This document shows, in pieces, positions 9,673 through 17,739 of a stretch of DNA of 64,000 nt; within the stretch, counting starts at the first letter, position 1, and every line of letters begins with the position of its first letter. Both the position numbers and the translations under genes were made by a program. Below the pieces are notes generated by a model. The model saw only the letters and a program-made list of their open reading frames with translations, searched no databases and was not told the origin of the DNA. Source of the stretch: an uncultured Dorea sp. GTDB lineage: Bacteria; Bacillota; Clostridia; Lachnospirales; Lachnospiraceae. The DNA is taken from the NCBI GenBank assembly GCA_910588745.1, contig CAJURK010000005.1, positions 1 through 64,000 on the forward strand, given 5' to 3'.

Positions 9673-9837
9673 GAATATTTGCCTCCTTCATACGCAAACA
9701 TTATAGCAAACTTAGTGTTTGAAATAAAGGAAAAAATGAAAAGTTCATATTTCTGTAGGAAAATATTAAGAATTTTTGTATAATTATAGTACGAACGCAT
9801 ACAAAAGAAAGGTTTGAAGCAACAGGAGGAAAAGGAT

Positions 9838-10494
9838 ATGCTCTCAAAATGCAATATTGTTTATCGAGGCGGCCAGGGTGAAATTATTGAGAAAAAGTCC
9901 AGATTTATTGCCACAGTACGTCCGGTTACGAACGAGGAAGAGGCGCTTAAGTTTATTGAAGAGATGAAGAAACGATACTGGGACGCAAGGCATAACTGCT
10001 TTGCCTATGTAATCGGAGAACGGAATGAACTGGCCAGATTCAGCGACGACGGCGAACCGGGAGGAACGGCCGGAAAACCCATGCTAGACGTGCTTCTAGG
10101 AGAAGAACTGCATAATACGGCAGTTGTGGTAACCCGGTATTTTGGCGGAACCCTGCTGGGAACCGGGGGGCTTGTGCGGGCTTATTCCGGAGCGGTAAAG
10201 GCCGGGCTTTCCGCGGCTGTCATAACCGTGAGAACTGCAGGCGTCAAGCTCAGCATTGACGCGGAGTATACGATGCTTGGAAAGATTCAGTATATTTTGG
10301 GAGAGCGTAAGATAACGGTTCTTGATTCCGTCTATACGGATCGGGTAGAATTAAGCTGCCTTGTGCCGGTCTCCGAATTAGGGAGCTTAAAAGCGGAATT
10401 AATTGAGGGGACAAGCGGACAAGCGAGGCTTTTAGAAGGAGACGGCTGCTATTTTGCAGATATAGACGGAGAAATAAAAATCCTGGAGAAGTGA
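9838..10494 (+). CDS. YigZ/IMPACT family protein
   Basis: A 218-residue member of the YigZ/IMPACT family. It shows SRFIATV near the N-terminus, then KKRYWDARHNCFAYVIG, the signature RFSDDGEPGGTAGKPML and VTRYFGGTLLGTGGLVRAY. The C-terminal part fits the small ferredoxin-like UPF0029 domain. Bacterial family members are thought to act in translation or nucleotide metabolism, but their role is poorly defined. The ATG at 9838 follows AGGAGG (9824-9829) with an 8-nt spacer; the in-frame TTG at 9814 lacks a Shine-Dalgarno. The last codons overlap the terminator of the convergent hpf gene. Confidence 0.9.
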   Translation: MLSKCNIVYRGGQGEIIEKKSRFIATVRPVTNEEEALKFIEEMKKRYWDARHNCFAYVIGERNELARFSDDGEPGGTAGKPMLDVLLGEELHNTAVVVTRYFGGTLLGTGGLVRAYSGAVKAGLSAAVITVRTAGVKLSIDAEYTMLGKIQYILGERKITVLDSVYTDRVELSCLVPVSELGSLKAELIEGTSGQARLLEGDGCYFADIDGEIKILEK

Positions 10495-10505
10495 TTCTCC
10501 AGGAT
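10480..10505 (-). terminator. hpf terminator folded into the 3' end of the YigZ gene
   Basis: ATCCTGGAGAA and TTCTCCAGGAT form a perfect 11-bp stem around GTGA. On the minus strand the hairpin is followed by TTTTTATTTC, a good U tract for hpf. On the plus strand there is no T run, and the stem contains the YigZ stop codon. Confidence 0.8.
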
Positions 10506-10551
10506 GCCGTTAATAGTACATTCTTCCACGTTTCTCTTAATTCTTTAAAAA

Positions 10552-11088
10552 TTACTGAAATTCTGGTTCAATAAGGCCGAAGGTGCCGTTTTTTCTCTTG
10601 TAGACTACATTGACTTCATCTGTCTCAGCATTGGAAAATACAAAGAAGTCATGCCCGAGAAGTTCCATCTGTACACAGGCGTCTTCCGGGAACATCGGCT
10701 TAATACCAAAGCGTTTCGTGCGGACAATCCGAATGTCGTTTTCTCCATCATATCCGTCATCTTCGTCAAAAAACTCCTGATTGAAAGAGCCGCCTTCCTG
10801 ATGCTTTGCAACCAGTTTGTTCTTATACTTGCGAAGCTGGCGCTCAATCACTTCCTCAACAAGGTCAATCGATACATACATATCTGTGCTTACCTGTTCG
10901 GAACGGATGATATCCCCCTTGACCGGGATGGTTACCTCTATCTTCTGGCGTTCTTTCTCCACGCTTAAGGTGACGATAATCTCTGTGCTTGGGGTGAAAT
11001 ACCGCTCAAGCTTGCCAAGCTTGCTGATAATGGCGTCCTTCAGTCCGGGCGTTACGGTCATGTTTCTTCCGCTGATAATAAAATTCAT
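10552..11088 (-). CDS. hpf: ribosome hibernation promoting factor, long form
   Basis: Long HPF joins 70S ribosomes into inactive 100S dimers under stress or stationary phase. The 178 residues carry an N-terminal HPF/YfiA (S30AE) domain starting MNFIISGRNMTVT, an acidic linker rich in D and E (about 107-118), and the C-terminal dimerisation domain with RTKRFGIKPMFPEDACVQME and HDFFVFSNAETDEVNVVYKR. The ATG at 11088 has AAAGGAG upstream with a 9-nt spacer; an in-frame TTG three codons earlier overlaps that spacer. A TATACT box preceded by TGC lies at 11173-11178 (minus). Confidence 0.94.
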   Translation of the reverse strand: MNFIISGRNMTVTPGLKDAIISKLGKLERYFTPSTEIIVTLSVEKERQKIEVTIPVKGDIIRSEQVSTDMYVSIDLVEEVIERQLRKYKNKLVAKHQEGGSFNQEFFDEDDGYDGENDIRIVRTKRFGIKPMFPEDACVQMELLGHDFFVFSNAETDEVNVVYKRKNGTFGLIEPEFQ

Positions 11089-11291
11089 ACAATCCAACTC
11101 CTTTATTAGGTAATTTCAGAAAGAAAATGTCTGACAATTGATACTAGAAACAATAATCTATCTGATATATTGAGTATAGCATGTTTCTCCCGCGTTGTAT
11201 AGTATTGTTTGAAAAAGGTTGCGGGAAGCGAAGCGTTATGGTTACAGCTCACAGGTCAATTGATTCAGCCCGCGTCCGGTAGGTGACGTGC

Positions 11292-11301
11292 GAACAGTAA
11301 C
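11292..11301 (+). repeat. copy 1 of dispersed intergenic motif GAACAGTAAC
   Basis: GAACAGTAAC followed by G recurs in three intergenic regions of this window (here, 33228 and 35461), each time beside GC-rich GCGAAG-type sequence. Here it lies between hpf and the PsiE-like gene. Confidence 0.5.
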
Positions 11302-11313
11302 GAGCTATGTTTG

Positions 11314-11742
11314 CTATTCGTCGGGAGGAGCGGATACGAATTCCTCTTGCTCAGTATCCGGTTTGGTGAGTCTTCCGGAGGGGGAGAAGAGGAACTTTCT
11401 GGTAGCGAAAAGTACGGCTATGGCGCAGACGCCGATCAGGCTGGAGACTGCGGAGGAATGGCCGACGATCACCTGCCTTGCAATGGCAAATACCAGTACT
11501 TCAAATACTGTATCCGAGGTATGGTAGGACATCATACGGATCAATTCGACGCCGATGATTAAGTTGAAGCAGGTGGTCAGGAGTTCTTGGTAGACAGGGA
11601 AGGGCTCTGTTCCGGGAAGATGAAACAGAGAGCCTGCCAGGCGGAGGCAGAGAAGTATAATGCCTACGGCCATCATCATAGTAACAAAAAACTCAAGAAC
11701 CGAAGCGAGCTTGGATAAAAATACTCTGGATTTTTTTCTCAT
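11314..11742 (-). CDS. PsiE-like membrane protein
   Basis: A 142-residue protein with about four hydrophobic segments: LEFFVTMMMAVGIILLCLRL, LLTTCFNLIIGVELIRMM, VFEVLVFAIARQVIV and SLIGVCAIAVLFAT. The order and the ELIRMM and VLVFAIARQ stretches resemble the phosphate-starvation-inducible PsiE family, whose function is unknown. The start at 11742 (MRKKSRV) has AAGGAG upstream; an in-frame ATG ten codons earlier does not. It lies 37 nt downstream of typA on the same strand and is probably co-transcribed. The family call is moderate; it could be another small four-helix membrane protein. Confidence 0.7.
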   Translation of the reverse strand: MRKKSRVFLSKLASVLEFFVTMMMAVGIILLCLRLAGSLFHLPGTEPFPVYQELLTTCFNLIIGVELIRMMSYHTSDTVFEVLVFAIARQVIVGHSSAVSSLIGVCAIAVLFATRKFLFSPSGRLTKPDTEQEEFVSAPPDE

Positions 11743-11779
11743 AGCAGTCTCCTTAATTATATTTTGCAGCAATTTGTGA

Positions 11780-13612
11780 TCAGCCTTGTTTCAGAGCGGC
11801 TCTTTTGCGCATTCTCGGGTCGAGGATTTTTTTGCGGATGCGGAGGGTCTTCGGGGTTACCTCTAGAAGTTCGTCGGTATCGATGAAATCCAGAGCTTCT
11901 TCCAGACTTAATACTTTTGGCGTGGTCAGGCGCAGGGCGTCGTCGGCGCCGGAGGATCTGGTGTTGGTTAAATGTTTGGTCTTGCAGACGTTTACCTCGA
12001 TATCGTCGGTTTTTCCGTTCTGGCCGATGACCATGCCGGAATAGACCTTTTCGCCCGCTCCGATAAACAGGGTTCCCCGCTCCTGGGCATTGTACAGGCC
12101 GTAGGTGACGGATTCTCCGGTCTCAAAGGAAATGAGAGAGCCTTGTTTGCGGTACTGGATATCGCCTTTGTAAGGAGCGTAGCCGTCGAACAGGGTATTC
12201 ATAATGCCGTTTCCCTTGGTATCGGTTAAAAATTCGCCCCGGTAGCCGATTAAGCCTCTGGCGGGGATGGAGAATTCCATGCGGGTATAGGAACCGCTGC
12301 CGGCGTTCATATTGCGGAGTTCGCCTTTCCTCTGGCCAAGCTTTTCAATGACAGTTCCGGTAAATTCTTCCGGTACATCGATATAGGCAAGCTCCATAGG
12401 TTCGAGAAGTTTACCGTTCTCATCTTTTTTATAGAGAACCTCGGCCTTGCTGACTGCAAATTCGTAGCCTTCCCTGCGCATATTTTCAATCAGGACGGAC
12501 AGATGCAGTTCGCCCCGGCCGGATACCTTGAAGCTGTCGGTGTTTTCCGTTTCCTCTACCCGCAGGCTTACGTCCGTGTTCAGTTCGCGCATCAGCCGAT
12601 CCCTGATATGGCGGGAGGTGACGTATTTGCCCTCCTGTCCGGCAAAGGGACTGTCATTGACGATAAACTGCATGGCAATCGTAGGATCGGAAATCTTCTG
12701 GAAGGGGATTGCTTCCGGGTGTTCCGGCGAACATAATGTATCTCCGATGGAAATATCCGAGATACCGGATATCGCTACGATAGAGCCGACAGAGGCTTCT
12801 TTCACATCCATTTTATTCAGTCCGTCAAATTCATATAGCTTGCTGATTCGTACCTTTTGCCGGCGGTCAGAGTCATGTTCGTTGACTACAACCATGTCCT
12901 GATTCACCCGGATTACGCCGTTATCAACTTTTCCGATGCCGATCCTGCCTACATATTCATTGTAGTCAATGGTGCTGATCAATACCTGGGCGCCTGCATC
13001 CGGGTCGCCTTCCGGCGCAGGAATATAGTCAAGGATCGTCTCAAACAGAGGAATCATATTCTCCGGACCGTCCTCCAACTCCAGAACCGCGTACCCCGCT
13101 TTGGCAGAAGCATACACAAAAGGACACTCTAGCTGGTCATCATCTGCATCCAGGTCAATAAACAGCTCCAGCACCTCGTCGATGACCTCCGCCGGCCTTG
13201 CCTCGGGACGGTCGATCTTATTAATACATACAATAACTGGAAGCTTTAACTCCAGCGCCTTGCGGAGTACAAACTTCGTCTGCGGCATAGCGCCCTCGAA
13301 AGCATCCACCACCAAAATTACACCGTTCACCATTTTCAGCACACGCTCCACTTCACCGCCGAAATCCGCGTGTCCTGGCGTATCGATAATATTAATCTTA
13401 GTTCCTTTATAATAGACGGCCGTATTTTTAGACAGAATCGTGATCCCGCGCTCCCGCTCAATGTCGTTGGAATCCATGACCCGGTCCGCTACCTCCTGGT
13501 TTTCACGAAATACTCCGCTCTGCTTCAAAAGCTCGTCCACCAGAGTCGTCTTTCCATGGTCAACGTGCGCGATAATCGCAATATTACGGACATCTTCTCT
13601 CTTCTTTCTCAT
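11780..13612 (-). CDS. typA: translational GTPase TypA/BipA
   Basis: Ribosome-associated GTPase of the EF-G/EF-Tu superfamily, implicated in ribosome assembly and stress or cold adaptation. The 610 residues are family-typical. G1 is AHVDHGKTT (15-23), the switch I region contains RERGITI, G3 is DTPGHADFGGEV and G4 is NKIDRPEARP. Domains III and V include SGRGELHLSVLIENMRREG and the TypA-specific C-terminal half with GYRGEFLTDTKGNG. AAAGGATGA precedes the ATG at 13612. A TACAAT box with an upstream TTGTTT lies about 110 nt before the start (minus strand). Confidence 0.95.
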   Translation of the reverse strand: MRKKREDVRNIAIIAHVDHGKTTLVDELLKQSGVFRENQEVADRVMDSNDIERERGITILSKNTAVYYKGTKINIIDTPGHADFGGEVERVLKMVNGVILVVDAFEGAMPQTKFVLRKALELKLPVIVCINKIDRPEARPAEVIDEVLELFIDLDADDDQLECPFVYASAKAGYAVLELEDGPENMIPLFETILDYIPAPEGDPDAGAQVLISTIDYNEYVGRIGIGKVDNGVIRVNQDMVVVNEHDSDRRQKVRISKLYEFDGLNKMDVKEASVGSIVAISGISDISIGDTLCSPEHPEAIPFQKISDPTIAMQFIVNDSPFAGQEGKYVTSRHIRDRLMRELNTDVSLRVEETENTDSFKVSGRGELHLSVLIENMRREGYEFAVSKAEVLYKKDENGKLLEPMELAYIDVPEEFTGTVIEKLGQRKGELRNMNAGSGSYTRMEFSIPARGLIGYRGEFLTDTKGNGIMNTLFDGYAPYKGDIQYRKQGSLISFETGESVTYGLYNAQERGTLFIGAGEKVYSGMVIGQNGKTDDIEVNVCKTKHLTNTRSSGADDALRLTTPKVLSLEEALDFIDTDELLEVTPKTLRIRKKILDPRMRKRAALKQG

Positions 13613-13904
13613 AAAAAATCATCCTTTTCATTTCTCTTCTTAGCCGTGTGTACTTCCGCTCCGCTCCAGGGCGCCGCGCCGGGAAGCGGGGTGAAACGTA
13701 AACGCCGTTAACTTTTGTATTGTATCATATATTTATAAAAAAACAACCAAAAAGAAAATGCAGATATTTTTAATATTTGGTTCTAAAGGAGAATTTTCCC
13801 GCATAGACTATGTATTGCCCCGGTAAAAATATGCATACGCCAGTGTGCTGCCGGGAGAAAAAAGTAACCTAAAATACGCTTCAGAGGAAGGGAGAATTAC
13901 AACG

Positions 13905-14537
13905 ATGTCAGATAAGATTATTGAAAACAACCAGGTAACAATTATGGGAGAAGTGGCGGGACAGTTTGAATTCAGCCATGAGGTATTCGGAGAAGGCTTT
14001 TACATGGTAGACGTGTTGGTGAGGCGCTTAAGCAATTCCGAGGACCGGATTCCGCTGATGATTTCGGAGAGGCTGATTGATGTAAGCCAGGATTATACAG
14101 GCGAGTATATCATGGCAAACGGGCAGTTCCGGTCTTACAACCGCCATGAGGAACAGAAAAACAGGCTGATCCTGTCGGTGTTCGTGCGGGAAGTAGAGTT
14201 TATCGACGAAGAGCCGGACGGGGCCAAGACCAATACGATTTTGCTGGACGGTTATATCTGCAAGCCCCCGATCTATAGGAAGACGCCTCTTGGAAGAGAG
14301 ATCGCGGACTTGCTGCTTGCCGTTAACCGGCCTTATGGGAAATCGGACTATATTCCCTGTATCTGCTGGGGACGGAACGCCAGATATGCGTCTGCCTTTG
14401 AAGTGGGAGAGCATGTTCAGGTACTCGGCAGGATTCAGAGCAGAGAATATGTGAAGAAACTTTCCGAAATAGAGACAGAAAAAAGAGTCGCCTATGAGGT
14501 ATCCGTAAGTAAATTAGAATGCATCGACGGAGAATAA
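13905..14537 (+). CDS. single-stranded DNA-binding protein-like (OB-fold) protein
   Basis: A 210-residue protein that looks like two OB-fold modules in tandem. The first (about 5-100) starts NNQVTIMGEVAGQFEFSHE. The second (about 105-205) has the SSB-like order DGYICKPPIYRKTPLGREIA, DLLLAVNR, YIPCICWGRNAR and VQVLGRIQSREY. The second half matches the canonical SSB pattern; the first appears degenerate. It lacks the acidic DDxIPF-type tail of replicative SSB, so a specialised role is likely. The start at 13905 has GAGGAAGGGAG upstream; an earlier in-frame ATG at 13845 lacks a convincing site. It is followed by dapA from a separate promoter. Confidence 0.75.
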   Translation: MSDKIIENNQVTIMGEVAGQFEFSHEVFGEGFYMVDVLVRRLSNSEDRIPLMISERLIDVSQDYTGEYIMANGQFRSYNRHEEQKNRLILSVFVREVEFIDEEPDGAKTNTILLDGYICKPPIYRKTPLGREIADLLLAVNRPYGKSDYIPCICWGRNARYASAFEVGEHVQVLGRIQSREYVKKLSEIETEKRVAYEVSVSKLECIDGE

Positions 14538-14545
14538 CGTTGCAT

Positions 14546-14574
14546 TTGACATTGAAAAGGAATGATGTTATGAT
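14546..14574 (+). promoter_or_regulatory. strong sigma-A promoter for dapA
   Basis: TTGACA (14546-14551), 17-nt spacer, TATGAT (14569-14574). The dapA ATG is 41 nt downstream, leaving no room for a lysine riboswitch or T-box leader. Confidence 0.8.
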
Positions 14575-14615
14575 TCTTTCAATACATATATAGAAAGAGA
14601 TTCAGGAGGAGAGTC

Positions 14616-15506
14616 ATGGCAATTTTTACAGGCGCGGGCGTGGCGTTGGTCACTCCCTTTCGGAAAGATGGAAGTGTAAATTACGATAAATTAGATGAAC
14701 TGATAGACTATCACTGTGAAAACGGCACAGATAGTATTATTATATGTGGTACAACCGGAGAGTCCTCGACGCTGTCGGAAGAGGAACATATGGAATGTAT
14801 CAAATTTGCAGTTGAACGTACGAAGAAGAGAATACCGGTGATTGCGGGTACCGGGTCGAACGCTACCTACACCACGATCGATATGTCAAGAGAGGCGGCT
14901 TCGTATGGAGCGGACGGCCTGCTGCTTGTGACCCCCTATTATAATAAGGCTACCCAGGAGGGTTTGGCGCTGCATTATAAAGCGGTAGCAAAAGAAGCAA
15001 AGGCGCCGATTATTTTATACAGCGTTGCAAGCCGCACGGGTCTGAATATCGCGCCGGAGACTGTAGCGTCTTTAATAAGAGAAGTTGACAATATTGTGGC
15101 GATCAAGGAAGCTTCCGGCAATATTGGCCAGGTAGCAAGGATTATGAACTTAACGGACGGCAAGGTGGATTTGTATTCCGGCAACGACGATCAGATTGTG
15201 CCGCTTCTGTCGCTGGGCGGCGTGGGAGTGATTTCCGTGCTGTCTAATGTGGCGCCTCGGTATACCCATGATATCTGCGCGAAGTATTTTGAAGGAGATG
15301 TAAAGGGCGCCCGCCAGATGCAGCTTAAGGCAATCCCGCTGATTGACCAGTTGTTCTGCGAAGTGAATCCGATTCCGGTGAAAAAGGCGGTTAACCTGAT
15401 GGGGATGGAGTGCGGCGGTCTTCGTATGCCGCTGACGGAGCTTACGCAGGAGCATGAGAAGTCCTTGGCGCAGGCGATGAGAGAATTCGGTATTCAGTTA
15501 GCATAG
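14616..15506 (+). CDS. dapA: 4-hydroxy-tetrahydrodipicolinate synthase
   Basis: Condenses pyruvate with aspartate semialdehyde, the first committed step of diaminopimelate/lysine synthesis. The 296-residue TIM barrel shows GTTGESSTLS, the Tyr motif TPYYNKATQEG and the Schiff-base lysine in AIKEASG. The stretch usually written YNVPSRTG is LYSVASRTG here, an uncommon variation next to the active site; the catalytic Thr, Tyr and Lys remain. AGGAGG precedes the ATG. It is followed by dapB 100 nt later on the same strand. Confidence 0.96.
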   Translation: MAIFTGAGVALVTPFRKDGSVNYDKLDELIDYHCENGTDSIIICGTTGESSTLSEEEHMECIKFAVERTKKRIPVIAGTGSNATYTTIDMSREAASYGADGLLLVTPYYNKATQEGLALHYKAVAKEAKAPIILYSVASRTGLNIAPETVASLIREVDNIVAIKEASGNIGQVARIMNLTDGKVDLYSGNDDQIVPLLSLGGVGVISVLSNVAPRYTHDICAKYFEGDVKGARQMQLKAIPLIDQLFCEVNPIPVKKAVNLMGMECGGLRMPLTELTQEHEKSLAQAMREFGIQLA

Positions 15507-15606
15507 AGATTTTGCGAGGGCAGAGAGCCGGGGAGATGTACGGCACTCTGTCTTTCCATGTATATATGGAAGTGAAATGAGTGTTAAGCACAGGAGGAAC
15601 GATAAG

Positions 15607-16374
15607 ATGGATAAGACAGTTAAGGTATTGATGCACGGATGTAATGGGAAGATGGGACAGGTTATTAGCCGGATGGCCGCGGAGACGGAAGGGATGGAAC
15701 TTGCAGCGGGTGTGGATCGGTTTCTGGGGAGGGAGAATCCCTATCCGGTGTTTGAAAGTGTTGAGGCATGCGACGTGCGGGTGGACGTTGTGATTGATTT
15801 TTCCAATGCGTCGGCTGTGGACGGACTTCTTGGGGACTGCGTGAAAAAGAAGCTTCCCGTTGTACTGTGTACCACGGGATTAAGTGAAGAACAGATTGGC
15901 AAAGTCAGAGAGGCGGCGCGGGAGATTCCGGTGCTTCGGTCCGCGAATATGTCTTTGGGCGTGAACTTGCTTCTGAAACTTTTGAAGGATGCGGCGAAGG
16001 TATTAGCCCCGGCGGGTTTCGATATGGAGATTGTGGAAAAGCATCATAATCAGAAGGTGGACGCGCCAAGCGGAACGGCGATTGCCATGGCGGATGCTAT
16101 GAATGAGGCGCTTGACGGAGAATATACCTATAATTATGACAGAAGCAGCGTAAGAAAGAAAAGAGAACAGAAGGAAATCGGCCTGGCGGCGGTGCGCGGC
16201 GGCAATATTGTAGGGGAACATGAAGTCGTCTTTGCGGGAGAGGATGAGGTGATTGAATTCAAACACACCGCATACTCTAAGGCGATTTTTGCAAAGGGAG
16301 CTGTGGCGGCGGCGGGCTTTCTTGCGGGGAAGACCCCGGGGCTGTATGACATGTCAGACGTAATTGTTTTATAA
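15607..16374 (+). CDS. dapB: 4-hydroxy-tetrahydrodipicolinate reductase
   Basis: Second step of the diaminopimelate branch, NAD(P)H-dependent reduction of the DapA product. It is 255 residues from the ATG at 15607, which has AGGAGG (15592-15597) with a 9-nt spacer; the open frame reaches back ten more codons without a better site. The nucleotide-binding loop is HGCNGKMGQ, where many homologues begin with Gly. The catalytic signature EKHHNQKVDAPSGTA is intact. It forms a unit with dapA. Confidence 0.95.
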   Translation: MDKTVKVLMHGCNGKMGQVISRMAAETEGMELAAGVDRFLGRENPYPVFESVEACDVRVDVVIDFSNASAVDGLLGDCVKKKLPVVLCTTGLSEEQIGKVREAAREIPVLRSANMSLGVNLLLKLLKDAAKVLAPAGFDMEIVEKHHNQKVDAPSGTAIAMADAMNEALDGEYTYNYDRSSVRKKREQKEIGLAAVRGGNIVGEHEVVFAGEDEVIEFKHTAYSKAIFAKGAVAAAGFLAGKTPGLYDMSDVIVL

Positions 16375-16467
16375 TTTTCCATATAATCCCATTTGCACGG
16401 CAGTATATATTTGTGGAAACTGTGTATATTACTGGTTACAAGAATATACATGAAAGGGAGATATGAA

Positions 16468-16815
16468 ATGATGAAGCAGTTAAAGAAATTAATGGTTATG
16501 ATCGTATGTGTCGGAGCGCTCAGCGGCCTGACAGCCTGCGGAAGCAACGACGACGCGAAAGACAATGGAGCGGTAAATAATGAAGCGACAGATAATGGAA
16601 CCGGAACAAACGGCGACAACATGAACGGCGCTACGAACGGTACGAAGGATAATGGAAACGCGAATGGCAGCGATACCGTAGGAGGAGCCTTGGAGGATGG
16701 AGCCGACGACGTAGGCGACGCAGTGCGTGACGGCGTAGATGATATAGAAGACGGGCTGGATGATAATGACACAAATAATACCAACAGAGATATGGACAAG
16801 AATACCAGCCGATAA
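16468..16815 (+). CDS. small low-complexity lipoprotein
   Basis: A 115-residue protein with a lipoprotein signal peptide. The N-terminus is MMKQLKKLMVMIVCVGAL and the lipobox is LTAC, with the lipidated Cys at 24. The mature part is almost entirely N, D, G, T and A, with an acidic stretch near the end (DGADDVGDAVRDGVDDIEDG). No enzymatic domain is visible. Start 16468 follows AGGGAG; ATG 16471 is the next codon. I do not recognise the protein. It may be a flexible surface linker or a cell-wall-spanning stub. It lies between dapB and hisA and is followed by a terminator. Confidence 0.75.
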   Translation: MMKQLKKLMVMIVCVGALSGLTACGSNDDAKDNGAVNNEATDNGTGTNGDNMNGATNGTKDNGNANGSDTVGGALEDGADDVGDAVRDGVDDIEDGLDDNDTNNTNRDMDKNTSR

Positions 16816-16864
16816 AGGAAGAACGTCGGGGCGGAGGATGGAATCCTCCGTCTTCCTTTCATTA
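16814..16864 (+). terminator. terminator after the small lipoprotein gene
   Basis: CGGAGGAT (16832-16839) pairs with ATCCTCCG (16843-16850), and an outer AAAGGAAGA pairs with TCTTCCTTT. A T-rich end (TTTCATTATT) follows. It overlaps the stop codon of the lipoprotein gene. Confidence 0.65.
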
Positions 16865-16886
16865 TTACATAGGAGATAGGAAACGT

Positions 16887-17663
16887 ATGAAATTCAGGCC
16901 TTGTATTGATATACATAATGGGAAAGTAAAACAGATTGTAGGCGGAAGCCTGAAGGACGTGGGAGATCAGGCGAGGGAGAATTTCTCATCCGAGTACGAC
17001 AGTACATTCTATGCCCGGAAATACCGGGAAGACGGGTTAAAGGGAGGGCATATCATTATGCTGAATTCCGCCGCTTCCGCGTATTACGCAGCCACAAAGG
17101 CACAGGCTCTTGGAGCCCTTTCGGCATATCCGGACGGCATGCAGATAGGCGGAGGCATTACTGCCGAAAACGCGGCGGAATACCTGGAAGCCGGAGCAAG
17201 CCACGTGATCGTGACTTCCTATGTTTTCTGGCAGGGGAGAATCGAGTGGGAGCATTTGGAGAAGCTCTCCCGGGCTGTGGGGAAGGAGCGCGTGGTACTG
17301 GATTTGAGCTGCAGAAGCAGGGAAGACGGAAGCTATTACGTGGTTACGGACCGGTGGCAGAAATTTACGGATGTGAAGTTAAGTAATGCAGTTATGGAAG
17401 AACTTGGTGAATTCTGCGGTGAATTTCTGGTGCATGGCGTGGACGTGGAAGGGAAGGCGTCTGGAATTATGGAAGAGCTGGTACGGCTTTTAGCAGCGTA
17501 TGAGGGGCGGAAAGTAACCTATGCAGGCGGAATCGGCTCTATGGAAGACTTAAAGGAATTTGAAAGGCTGTCGGGAGGAAAACTGGATTTTACAATCGGC
17601 AGCGCCCTGGATTTGTTTGGAGGGAAGATTCCCTATGAAGTGGTAAGAGAAAAGTTTTCGTAA
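16887..17663 (+). CDS. hisA: eukaryotic-type ProFAR isomerase (HIS6/HisA-like)
   Basis: Predicted phosphoribosylformimino-AICAR ribotide isomerase of histidine synthesis, 258 residues. It has the pattern of the fungal/plant HIS6 branch rather than ordinary bacterial HisA: FRPCIDIHNGKVKQIVGGSL at the N-terminus, GGHIIMLN, MQIGGGITAENA, HVIVTSYVF, a catalytic DLSCR replacing the usual bacterial motif, HGVDVEGKASGI and YAGGIGSMEDL. Phosphate-binding glycines of the TIM barrel are kept. No other histidine gene lies nearby. A terminator precedes it, so it may have its own promoter in the short upstream gap. Family membership is confident; the precise physiological role is inferred. Confidence 0.85.
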   Translation: MKFRPCIDIHNGKVKQIVGGSLKDVGDQARENFSSEYDSTFYARKYREDGLKGGHIIMLNSAASAYYAATKAQALGALSAYPDGMQIGGGITAENAAEYLEAGASHVIVTSYVFWQGRIEWEHLEKLSRAVGKERVVLDLSCRSREDGSYYVVTDRWQKFTDVKLSNAVMEELGEFCGEFLVHGVDVEGKASGIMEELVRLLAAYEGRKVTYAGGIGSMEDLKEFERLSGGKLDFTIGSALDLFGGKIPYEVVREKFS

Positions 17664-17671
17664 GGGAAAGA

Positions 17672-17700
17672 TTGAATTGCCCGCCATATAGTGTTAAAAT
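17672..17700 (+). promoter_or_regulatory. predicted promoter for secA
   Basis: TTGAAT (17672-17677), 17-nt spacer, TAAAAT (17695-17700), 39 nt before the secA ATG. Confidence 0.65.
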
Positions 17701-17739
17701 GAAACTTATGATTGCAAGTAGAATAAGGAGTTATAGAGT

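Noticed and set aside
14538..14615. lysine riboswitch or T-box before dapA
   Set aside because: Only about 40 nt lie between the promoter and the ATG, too short for either.
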